DNA from: Omphiscola glabra
Lineage: Eukaryota > Mollusca > Gastropoda > Lymnaeidae
Reading direction: 5' to 3'
NCBI GenBank assembly: GCA_964017045.1
Contig: OZ024807.1
Location: 10,104,393-10,168,392, forward strand
Length of the DNA: 64,000 nt
The notes under the pieces are model-generated. The model ran no database searches. It was not told the DNA's origin and saw only the letters and a list, made by a program, of their open reading frames with translations. Below, in pieces: positions 34,565 to 46,200 of this stretch. How positions within the stretch are numbered: position 1 is the first letter of the stretch; every line of letters begins with the position of its first letter. The position numbers and the translations under genes are program-made.

Positions 34565-36990
34565 TGACAGCTCTGTGTTGTTTTATTCTTTTGTTCTATG
34601 GAAGTTTCCAGTGTCGGGCACCAGCAAAACTTTGTGATCTAGAGAGCAGTGTGTGTTAAATGGCCATAGGAAGAATGTGTCAAGACTTAAACTTGTAAAT
34701 ATTTTATTCCAAAGATTTTATGTGAGAATCTTAATATTTTTTTTGTGGATGAATTTAAAGGCTTAAAAATTGTTGTTTTTTTTCGAGACGAGAGGAGTAT
34801 TAGATATCTAAATGACCTACAGGGATCTGCAGTTCTTGGGTGATGAAAATAGGCATTCCTGGATATTTAAACTAGATGGACCCTGGCGTATTGAGGTGAC
34901 AGAACAGTGTTTTGAACATCAAAATACTTTTAATGCTGTTTCTAGGCTTAACACTATCTTGTGCAAAGCTAATATGTGAAATGAAATGTGGGTGAAAAGT
35001 GCAAACTATCTGTGATGGAGCAACCATCTTATCCTATAAATATTTCAAAGGAACACTAACCCCCACCCCAAAAAAAAGGGCCTTTTTTAAAACCAAAAAT
35101 CATTGACTTCAAAAAGGCTTTCTTTGAACCAGAATAGGGATTCAACATACACCAAACACTGCAGATACAGGGATGTCATTTTGATCCACCTGTTTTCATC
35201 GTCACCACCACCCTTAACCCAGAGTGACAGAAGACCTGAACATCAAATGCCATGGAGGAGCAGCAGACTATGCAGTGTGTAAATGTATTTCACAAACTTT
35301 TGTGAAGAGACATCTTTCTTGAAGATTTCATTACGATTCTTTTGTTTACTTCATCCAGATTCTTTTGTTTACTTCATCCAGATTCATTGTCATTGATGTT
35401 GCCCAGATATCTGGGCATTGGTATAATTTCCTATTTTTTTTGCCATTGAAAAAAAACAAAACAATTTGCACCTTTAAATAGAATAGTAATTTGATGCTCT
35501 TTTCCCCTTGCACTTTCTTTTATAATTCACATTTATTTTTATTTCAATCTCTAATTTTTTTTATTTAAAAAAATCTTTTTCCCCCCCTCCTTTGTTGTTA
35601 TGATACATCTTTTTGTTTTGTTTTGAAAGAACTAAGTACTGTGATGCTTTTGAGACAGTTAAAGATAAGTTGATAGTTTGGTCACATGAGGGATATTTCA
35701 CAAATATCCAGTCACTATTCTTAGTGGGAGAATCTTCATAATTCAGAATCTTGTGTGAAATATGTTTCCTAAATTATTTTGTGAGTATACTTGATGGGTT
35801 AAATTTTTTAAATAGAGGAGCAGGTGTTGTAAGTGTAAGTTGAGCATTTATTTTGTTGCAAAGACCATGTAACATTGTTGTTTAAACTTTATTGTGAATT
35901 TCCTTTTATTTTAAAACATTCTTTTCTTAATCTTTCTCCCCAAACTTTCTTTGCTTTTTTGTTTGTTTGTTTATTAGTACTTTATTGTCTTGAATATTTC
36001 TGGATCTGACAGTGAGGACCTATTTTCCCTGACCAATAAAATTTCTCCTTTTGAGACTTCTATGAGGTTAACATGTGGGCATAGGAATTGTTTCTATAAT
36101 TGTCCTAATATTTTTTTTTTTTTTAATTTTCTTACCAGGATAATGATTAATTTTGGTCATGGTTTCCCTCTGTTGAGCTCTGCACCCTTCCTTAGGATGG
36201 CAAAATATATATCATATAATATTTTTTTTTCTTACCAGGACAATGATTAATTTTGGTCATGGTTCCCTTTTGTTGAGCTCTGCACCCTTCCTTAGGATGG
36301 CTTAATATACATCATATAATTTAAATTTTTTTTTTTTTTTAAAATTCACTCGGCTTATTTCATTGTGAGGCAGGTTTGTATTTTTCTTTCAAGTTTATTT
36401 TCAATGTTTGATAACAATTGTAACTGATTAGATTTTTGTTGGATATATTCCATCATATATATGTATTATTTTTCAGTGCCTCGCACATAGCACACAGCTT
36501 GTTACTTTGTTAGCACTGTCAGTTATCAGATTGCAAGTGGCTGGGATGTTATGTACGGCTCCCAGGGGATGTTATTACTTTTATTTTTATATCTCCCATT
36601 TGAGATGTCACTGCCTTATGGAATGAGCATTTAACTGAGGGACAAAAAATAAAGGGAGTGAATCAAATAGTTGTGATTATAAGGGAAATAACAGATCAAT
36701 TTTTTTTACATAAATTCCTTTTATTTTAAAATTTTCTTTATGACTGTCAAGGAATTTTTTTTTTCAATACCATATCACATAAATGTTAAAAGATATTATT
36801 ATGGCTATCATATGACCTTAGAATTTTGGCATTGATATGGGAACGGTATCAAATTCAGAACACGTGGGAGAAATAACAGTGCACCCACAGCTGTTATGGT
36901 AAATTATTTGTATCTAATTTATGTTCTCAGGAAAATGATTTTGTGGTGTGGGTGGCTACATGCCTCATAATATGCCTCTGTACTGTGTGA
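34565..36990 (+). other. USF 3' untranslated region and flank
   Basis: AT-rich sequence following the USF stop. AATAAA signals occur at 36035-36040 and 36648-36653; the true end is not decidable. It contains a tandem duplication (36132-36330). No coding potential seen. Confidence 0.5.
36132..36330. repeat. Tandem duplication of about 98 bp
   Basis: Two copies of a block starting CTTACCAGGATAATGATTAA and ending in CATATAAT plus a T-run, with a few substitutions. Confidence 0.9.
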
Positions 36991-37010
36991 ATGCTTGTAA
37001 AACGTCCATG

Positions 37011-37065
37011 CCCCCCCCCCCCCCCCCCCCCAAACGTCCATGTCCCCCCCCCCCCCCCCCCCCCC
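37011..37065. repeat. Two C-tracts with a short duplication
   Basis: Two runs of about 20 C's separated by AAACGTCCATGT, itself a repeat of the preceding AAACGTCCATG. Confidence 0.9.
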
Positions 37066-37124
37066 TCCCGCAGCAATATTTATTTGGTAGCTATTTATTT
37101 TTCCACATGTCAGCCTGTCATTAG

Positions 37125-37330
37125 AATATCAACCGTTGATCCTGTCACAATTATATCATCCATTGATCCTGTCACTATGATACCATCCATAGATCCTGTC
37201 AATAGAATATCATACATTGATCCTTTCACTATGATATCATCCATTGATCCTGTTATTAGAATATCAACCATTGATTCTGTCACTAGAATATCAACCATTT
37301 ATCCTGTCATTAGAATAACAACCATCGAGC
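37125..37330. repeat. 27-bp degenerate tandem repeat
   Basis: About seven to eight diverged units of ATCCTGTCACTATGATATCA plus TCCATTG. Diverged copies such as GTCATTAGAATATCAACC suggest an old array. Confidence 0.9.
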
Positions 37331-37679
37331 ACTTGCATTATGATTTATGCCAGCACGTATGCTACCAGACGCCGCATCCTTTAAATCATTCACATCATGA
37401 CTTAATGCTTTGCAGCGTTTTTTTAGCCAACAATTCACACATCTTCTCTCTCAACTGTCAACAGAATCAAAACATCACATTGGTGTCTTTCTTTAAATTA
37501 AGATTCAGGGTTCCTTCACTTCCTATCAAATTAGAGCGATGGAAAAAAACTTTCTGAAAAGTAGGTGTCATCATGCATCTGAAAGGTAGGTGTCATCATG
37601 CATCTAGTGTCACTCAAAATCACATTAGGAGCTGCATCTCAGCAGTCTTTTCCTCAAATACCAGTGTTGTTCTTGTAGT

Positions 37680-37812
37680 CAGGGCCACACAGAGGCTGGA
37701 GGCTGCTGAGTAGATCACTTGGTGCCCTGCCCGCTTGAAAAAATTATTTTAAAATTTGTGGGGCCCAAATGTTGGATTTCCCCAGGCCACCAAAATCCTC
37801 CTCTTGGCCCTG
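37680..37812. mobile_element. Possible hAT-like MITE with CAGGGCCA ends
   Basis: Inverted ends CAGGGCCA (37680) and TTGGCCCTG (to 37812) enclose 133 bp with a C-tract just outside. No convincing 8-bp duplication was seen. Confidence 0.35.
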
Positions 37813-38920
37813 CCGTAGCCCCCCCCCCCCCCGGAAATTATTTTATGGATACCTTTCAACTTGAGTGTAACCCACAGCCTGTTGCCACAAAGTAAACGCT
37901 TTTGAATATTTTTAGCTGTAACTAAACGAGTGTAGAAAACTTATGAGTTTGAACAAACCAAAGCTGGTTTGCCAAGACTTCCATCTAGTATCACAACAGA
38001 CTCTCCAAGTCCAAGTAACATATCTCAGTTGCCACGCGAATAATTTTAATGTTAAGGTGAATTGTGAAGTACGGTAATTGTAAATACTGTTTGAAACCTG
38101 ACCAATATCTAAACCATCGAAATCCAAACCTGAGCCGTCTTGTTGGGCAATGGAGAGAAGTTGCATAGATAGTTTTCAAATCCTAAAATGTAAGCACCGT
38201 TGTTACTGATTTGTAAGCACTCTTGTTGTTACTGATTTGGTCCCATGTTTATTCAGTTTTTTTTTTGTTGTTTCTTTTCAAAGCTGCACTTCCATATATT
38301 TTTACATTGTTCTTTAGAAGGGGTAACAGTTTTATTGTCAGGCTAGAAAAGTTGGCACAGTGAAGGCCTGGCTTGTTAGTTCATTCTTACACTCACAAAT
38401 AATATTAAACTTTAGGGTTTTGGTGTTTTTGCTAAAAAAAACTAAATATATTTTGATATTTAACTGAAACTGAAAGTCACACTTGAAGCAAGGTAGTGTA
38501 ATCTATAATTTAAAAAAAAAGTATTTTCAAAGGATTAAAAAAAAATTTTTTATGCTGTTTGGCTTATAGCTATACACATAATCTTGTGACACAGTTATTT
38601 GTTACACTTATTTTTTTTTCCAATTATATTTATGGATTAGTCAAACTGAATAGATATGTGCATATTCCAAATTGTCTAAAAAAATATTTTTATATAGATT
38701 TTCAGCCAATGGCTTTATTCCAGTTTCAGCAAACTTCGCTGCTGTGTGATTGAATAGATCTGAAAAGCATTTCTTTATTATTGGTTATGTTGTATTTGCA
38801 AACATAAAGAAAAATATTTCATTTGACAGCCAGTCCTTTAAAATGTAACAAGAGAAATTGAATGAGGCATTCTGTAGTTGGTTGATCTCAATTGAATCTG
38901 CATCTTTTGTGTTGCAACTG

Positions 38921-39360
38921 TAGGTGTGAGTCAGAAGGTTTGTGTTGCAACTGTAGGTGTGAGTCAGAAGGTTTGTGTTGCAACTGTAGGTGTGAGTCAG
39001 AAGGTTTGTGTTGCAACTGTAGGTGTGAGTCAGAAGGTTTGTGTTGCAACTGTAGGTGTGAGTCAGAAGGTTTGTGTTGCAACTGTAGGTGTGAGAAGGT
39101 TTGTGTTGCAACTGTAGGTGTGAGTCAGAAGGTTTGTGTTGCAACTGTAGATGTGAGTCAGAAGGTTTGTGTTGCAACTGAAGGTGTGAGTCAGAAGGTT
39201 TGTGTTGCAACTGAAGGTGTGAGTCTGAAGGTTTGTGTTGCAACTGTAGGTCTCAGTCTGAAGGTTTGTGTTGCAACTGTAGGTCTCAGTCTGAAGGTTT
39301 GTGTTGCAACTGTGGCTTTGAGTCTGAAGGTTTGTGTTGCAACTGTGGGAATGAGTTTGA
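38921..39360. repeat. 33-bp minisatellite
   Basis: About 13 units of GTGTGAGTCAGAAGGTTTGT plus GTTGCAACTGTAG. One unit lacks six bases near 39091, and the last five drift (TCTCAGTCTG, GCTTTGAGTC). The period is a multiple of three, so long false frames appear on both strands. Confidence 0.95.
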
Positions 39361-39998
39361 AGTTAACTTTAAAAAAAACTTTATTTATACCAAATACAAA
39401 ATTATCGTGTAACTGCACCCATATATCATAGTCTATCCCCAGGATAATAGATAAATTTACTATTTAAATGGTTCTTTGATTTACATTGTATTCAAGAGGA
39501 TGAAATTTCATGTGCTCATTGGTGTACAGGACCCACAATCCAGTGTACAGTAACACCATCATTTGTTATTGTAACATTACCATGACTGCCCGTTTGTTGA
39601 TTTTTTCCCATACGCTGTATTTTTCCATTGGTGACCTATGTTCTATAATTGTTTATGATCACCATCTTGTCAACCATCGTTTCAGATGGTTTTATGCTCG
39701 GGCGAATTAATCCTTGTTTTTTTGTTTTTTTACCGTAGGCGTGAAGTGCCTGTTGGTATAAAGGATGACTTAATTTGTACTGGCACTTTAGTTTGAATGT
39801 GCTTCCTGGGTTAAATTGTTTCTTGCAAATGTTGAAAGACTGTGCTGCGCCGCGATTCATCATAGAAATATCGATGGTTTGTCTGAAAATTCTGTACTTT
39901 TTATAATGCAGCGGCAGTATCAGACAAATAATGTCATGGAGGAGAAGGTGTCTATTAACTTATTAACCTGCTTCCATTATAAAAAAATAACATACCCA

Positions 39999-40152
39999 AA
40001 CGAACACTCCCCAAACAAACACTCCCCAAATGAACACTCCCCAAATGAACACTCCCCAAACGAACACTCCCCAAACAAACACTCCCCAAACGAACACTCC
40101 CAAACAAACACTCCCCAAACGAACACTCCCCAAACAAACACTCCCCAAACTC
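39999..40152. repeat. 15-bp tandem repeat
   Basis: About ten copies of CCCCAAACGAACACT, alternating with AACAAACACT and ATGAACACT variants. One unit is a base short, which shifts the false frame. Confidence 0.95.
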
Positions 40153-40159
40153 TCATGGC

Positions 40160-43100
40160 GGAAAGAAATTCTTCAATACAGATCTCCAGGAAAGAACATG
40201 AACACCCCCGCCACCCCTATTATTTTTCTCAGACTAATTGCATTGTGTTATTTATTAAATAATGGCATGCACTTGTCAAATGCTTATCATGAATTGCTGT
40301 AATTTATGATTGTTGATTGTTGTTAAATATGACTGGGTCTGTGCCTCTCTGTGGGAATCCTATGACTGTGTATGTGTGTCGGAATCCAATGCTTGTGTAC
40401 CTGTAAGCGGAATATGAAAATCTGGATAACTGATTATGTCATATTATTATCTGCTATGTATGTATTTAAAATTTAAAAATCTCACAGCACCCCTTTTTAT
40501 TCCAATGACCACATGTGACATGGACACAATCAATTATCTAATGAATGACTTGATGTGAATTTGATGCAAAGATTCCTTGATCTTATGACAGGGCACATGG
40601 TCACTCACCCAATGACCTTTTTGTGACAGTTGACCCAGTCATTAATTTAATGAAGCTGAGTGAGTCTGACACAAAGTAGATGTGATGCAAACTCAAAAGA
40701 ATTCATTGGTCAGTTGATTGTGAAATAGTTACTACGGCAAATGTCACATCATTGGAACTAAATTTGTTCTTTGTTTCTTTCACAAGCAAGGGAGGTGAGC
40801 CAATGTTAGCTGTCTTCGGTTAGAATTACCTGCCCTGACACCTTTTAACTGTTGGCTGCCGAAAGTATTTTGTTGTAAATATATAAAATACAAGGATATG
40901 TAAATATACAAATTGTTTATATGAAATTAAAAAATTTAACTTGTTAGCCTGAGTTTTTCTTCATTGCGTTCCCGGTAATTTATTTACTTAATTGATGAGT
41001 TATCAAAATGCTTATTGAAGGCATTAAAATAGAATTATTAAATAAAACATTTATTTATTGTCATGCTATGAGTGCAGGGTAGAGACAGGGCAATTATGGG
41101 CCCTGGGGGAACCAGAGGCGTCTTACGGGGTGGGGAACAATTGCTTCAATCTGAGTTGGGGGGATGGGTAAACATAATACCACCATAACCCCCCCCCCCC
41201 CTTTTTTTTTTTTTTTGGTTTGTTTTTGCCTGCTTTTGAATCTTGCAGGGTTCGAAAAAAATTGATATGGGGAAAGAGAAAATACAATTAAATTACTTCA
41301 TATATTTTTTTCGGCGTTTGGAAAAGGAAGGGTGGGATTTTTTTTGTCTGGGATTTGAACTCCAATCCTCTAACATAGCCTGACGAATGGACTTGACCGT
41401 ATAGTCATCCAGCCCAATCAATGATCGCATTTTAAGAGATCAAACTAAAATGAAAATATTAAAATTCATTTTTAAAAACAAACCAACCATCAACTGGATT
41501 TGATTATGCTGAAAAGGTGAATGATTATTGATCTTTTAAAGAAAGCGTCGTTTGTTATTCAATATTATTAATGAACTTTAATAGTCAATAACGTTCGAAC
41601 AATTTTTATTTAACTTAGTGACCGTGGTGCAAGTTTTTGCATTACTAATATTCATAGTTGAACCGTGAGCTCCCGAATTGAACGTGGCCTATACCTTGAA
41701 TGGCAAAGTCCAAAGTCTAGTTCCGGCCAAGAGTTTCGTTGTCAGTGCCGCTTCTGCCGATTACTTGTAAGTTGGGGTGGGGGGGTGGGGTGTGGTTTCC
41801 ACCACTCAGGTGGAGGTAGGCGCCCCTGCTGGGCACAACTGACAAGGGTGCATACAGCTATAGTATATAAAAATACTGCCACTGTTAAAAACAGACACTT
41901 GTCTTAGGTTGCCCCATGAAACCGCTAAAACATAAACAGGTTCGCTTTAGCTACGGAGTCGTAGGCTGTGTTGCAACGTCTACGGATATGGATTTTTAGG
42001 CCTTGACAGTCAATTATAACCACGCCTAGTTTCTTGCACCCACACCGCAACATAAGAAGTCCTACATGATTTCCAGTATTAAGAACAATTTTTTTTGTTG
42101 CAAATAAAAAAAAAATAATACAACTTTGAAGGTAGCTAATATATGATATTGAAAAGAGCCGCAACATGAAAGACAACGCAGCGCAATTTTTATTTATGTT
42201 CCATTACAACTAAATGCAAAAAAAGTTAACTCGACACCGTGGAACCACTTGTAATTTATGGCTAGAGAAGCCCTTAAGAAAATATTTACTCTAATTTAAA
42301 ACAACAACAACAACAACGCCGTATGCATATGTAAAACAATATTTAATTCATTTATTGGAACATTTCCATCATAACAATTTTTCCCCATGATGTATTTTCA
42401 AACTTTGAATTCTAAAAATTGTTTTTTGTGTGTGTTTTTATAAAAAATATATAAATGATGTGACGTCACGTGGTAAACGAAAACAAAAAGTACTCGGTGA
42501 CTTTTTGCGTCTTTCTTCAACTGTTGGCCTATTTATAGCATTCAAAAGTTGAGCCGATTATTTTAAAAGAATTCTTTTTCATAATAAAAAATCAAAGTGG
42601 TGATGGGTTAAAAGTATAAAATGGCGCAGGTAGTTTTAAAAATAGAACTAAAATTGAAACATTTTTTAATGTTTTTTACAAAACACAAATTCAATGGATA
42701 ACATTACAGATCAGGTACACGAATGAAACTATTCATTTGTCAACTACTGTCTAGCATGTTAGGGTTATTTTTTTACAGTTCAATTGGATTTTTTTTTTAG
42801 CGCGCAATATGCGGTTAAAGATGGAGAGAAAAATTTGGATGACGAGAGCTGGATCACATGATGGAATTTAAGGGGCCCTGGACACAGCCACCACTAGGGG
42901 CCCATAGATATCTATGCCTTTATTCATCGTCATTGGCGTTTCATACGCCTGTATCTCGGCCCTGTGGTACATTGTTCACTAGCATTACATTAATGGATAA
43001 GCTTGTCAGTTTGATGATTATTTTAAGCAAAGAAAGTGTCAAATCACTACAGGGGCAGATGACTTTTGGCGATCTTCCAGAGTTATCAGACATCACCATT

Positions 43101-43290
43101 CTCACTGAATCCGCTTAGGAAAAATAAACGGATCAAAATATCTTTTCTAATCTGATTAACCACAGTTCCGCGTGTCTCAAAAACTCGCACCCCCTCCCCC
43201 ACCCCTATTTCATGAAGTGTGTGAAAGGGCTGAGCAGATCCGACCACGACCTGCACCAGAACCAATCACCAAGGAAAAAAAACTAAGATT
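40160..43290. other. Intergenic stretch with no recognised gene
   Basis: AT-rich, with homopolymer tracts (C/T near 41190-41216) and a tRNA-like SINE remnant at 41341-41414. The short open frames here (e.g. 42858-43118) have no recognisable protein features. Confidence 0.5.
41341..41414 (-). mobile_element. tRNA-derived SINE head remnant
   Basis: On the minus strand GGCTGGATGACTATACGGTC carries an A-box-like block. About 40 bases later GGATTGGAGTTCAAATCCCA is a B-box-like T-arm, followed by GAC and an A-run. The layout fits a decayed tRNA-derived SINE; the arms no longer fold as a proper tRNA. Confidence 0.45.
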
Positions 43291-43299
43291 GAGCTTTTT

Positions 43300-46200
43300 T
43301 CATTTTCCTTCCGTTTCGTTTGTAACGTTGGTCGAACCGCTGGTCTTCCCCGTAAGAGTGGCAGACTCGTCCATGGTGCTTGTTGGCTGCTCATCGCTTT
43401 GCTCTTCGGTTTCGTCATCAACCGATTGCTCAGCCGTCGGCGCGCTTTCGGCTAATTCCGCCTGACGCAGAGCTTCGGTTTTGAGGAAAGACGGGAAGGA
43501 GATGGGGTTAGCGTACTGTTTGTTCATCATCTTGCCGAGAAGGCGCTCAGCCTCTCTCTGGTAAACGGCTTGGCGCGAGAGTACGTTCCCTTGGTTTATC
43601 ATCATTTGCAACGGGTCTTCGCTCTTGGGGTCGTCCAGCACTGAGTTCGTGATGCGCTGTGGGTGGATGGAAAGATAGCAGAGAGCCTCCTTATTGTGGA
43701 AATGCAATGTTGTGCATCATAAGTGGTGAGATGTTGGTTACTGTGAAGAATGTTGTGAAATGCTTTTTTTTTGATAGGTGTGTTGCTGAGATTGTTTAGG
43801 GTGGAAACGCATTTCGGGTCACGGGAAAGTATCTGGGATGTGAAAAGGTTAAATAAGACGGCGCGTGTTGTTTGTGTTCCGTCGCGAGTTCACCGAGACG
43901 CAACTTACATGTAATTAATCAGAAGTTGGACACACGACGGTGTGGCCATGAGCGGGGACGCACGGCGTTCTACTACTGAACGCCCATATAGACACGTGTC
44001 TGCACTTACAACAAAAGAGATTATGCGCCGGATGTCGATTTCCCCATACTGCTCTCAACGGTTCCTATGTAGCCAACTTGACGCATTTGCTAGTATGGAG
44101 TAACCTGACGTTTAACTTTATGTCTACATTTCATTAATGGATTTAAAAGAAGGCGAAAAGATGGCGATTGATATTTTTTTCAAACACCATTTAGGGATAG
44201 TTACACGTAAATAATGGAGGGGCTACAATAAAGCTATTGGAAGGTTACAATGTAACGCACTTTAACTAGAGGACGGCGACAACGCAACACAGACTAACGG
44301 ATGGCTACAATAGAACACAGGCTAACGGAAGGCTACAATGGAACACATGCTAACGGAAGGCTACAATAGAACACAGACTAACGGTCGGCTACAACACAGC
44401 CTAACGGACAGCTACAACGCAAGACAGACTAACCGAAGACTACAATAGAACACAGACTAACGGAAGGCTGAGGTATAACCCAATTGATTGGTCGGGACTG
44501 ATATTGACCTGAAAGTGCTCACTAATATCGTGTTTGGCCAGGTATGCCTTGACGTCAGTTTTCTCCGTGTGGATGTCGGAGGGATACTGCAGCGGTGCCA
44601 GCAAATCCCTCTTGAAGCTACTGCCTGCCTTCAGCCACAACATTCTGGTAGTCCGCTACGGGGGAAACAGAATAACGTTACACGTATTTCAATGCTAATG
44701 ATATATTTTTTTGTTGTTGTGTGTGTAGTTAATTCATTTAATGATTTCATTAACACCTGTTGACTAGTTTGTCCTATCATTTTTAAAGAGGAATATACGT
44801 CTTGATGTTATGATCAGATATATTTTATACTAAACATTAAATTTTTGTTAGCACCCTTCAACTGCATGCAAATTAAGACCACATATGAGACCACATATGA
44901 GACGACATATGAGAACACACTTGAGACCACATACGAGTACACACGTAAGATATGTGAGATAACACATGAGACCACATATGAGACGACATATGAGAACACA
45001 CTTGAGACCACATACGAGTACACACGTAAGATATGTGAGATAACACATGAGACCACATATGAGACGACATATGAGAACACACTTGAGACCACATACGAGT
45101 ACACACGTAAGATATGTGAGATAACACATGAGACCACATATGAGACGACATATGAGAACACACTTGAGACCACATATGAGACGACATATGAGAACACACA
45201 TGAGACCACATATGAGACGACATATGAGAACACACTTGAGACCACATACGAGTACACACGTAAGATATGTGAGATAACACATGAGACCACATATGAGACG
45301 ACATATGAGAATACATAATATGTCACCGCATATGAGACCCCATAAGACCCACATGAGACCACATAATGGGACCACATATGAGACCACATATGAGACCGCA
45401 TATTAGATCAAATAAAACCATATGAGACCACATAAAACCAAATGAGACCATACATGAGACCACACATGAGACCACATGTGAGGTCACACATGAGACCACA
45501 TGTGAGACCACACCATTAAATGCAGTGGCGCATTATGGCCAAAGTGGTGCACAAATAATTTAGAATCCATTTTAACTTGGTCAGACCAATATATGGCTGG
45601 TCTTCTCTTTTCATAGTTGCAGCTAATTGGGGTCAACGCTTCTAAATTTCCTTCCGGCCTCTTTTGACACCATGGAATAGTAAAATATGACGCCAACTCG
45701 TCTGTGTTCGGTGTAACAACTGATATTTATTCCACATTCTACATTCTTTTTATACCTCACATCCCATGATGACTCACTCCAGTTCTCCAACCAGTATTCA
45801 CATCCCATGATGACTCACTCCAGTTCTCCAACCAGTATTCACATCCCATAAAGACTCACTCCAGTTCTCCAACCAGTATTCTCATCCCATGATCACTCAC
45901 TCCAGTTCTCCAACCAGTATTCACATCCCATGATCACCCACTCCAGTTCTCCAACCAGTATTCACATCCCATGATCATCCACTCCAGTTCTCCAACCAGT
46001 ATTCACACCTTTAAGTTTAGACATTCATGAAAACTGCCCACCACGTCCAGTCATACCACATGACAACAACACAGGGCAATCAGGTCACCACGTCCAGTCA
46101 TACCACATGATAACAACACAAGGCAATTAGGTCACCACGTCTAGTCATACTACATGAAAACAACACATGGCAATCAGGTCACCACGTCCAGTCATACCAC

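Noticed and set aside
38892..39431. Long Cys-rich reading frames over the 33-bp array
   Set aside because: They exist only because the period is a multiple of three; both strands are equally open, with no start context or splice support.
41341..41414. Functional tRNA gene
   Set aside because: A- and B-box-like blocks are present but acceptor and anticodon stems do not pair; a SINE remnant fits better.
42858..43118. 86-codon plus-strand frame
   Set aside because: No domain, no splice partners; next to the 3' end of the minus-strand gene and likely repeat-derived.
44814..45401. 195- and 157-codon frames on both strands
   Set aside because: Products of the 81-bp repeat; no conserved protein features.
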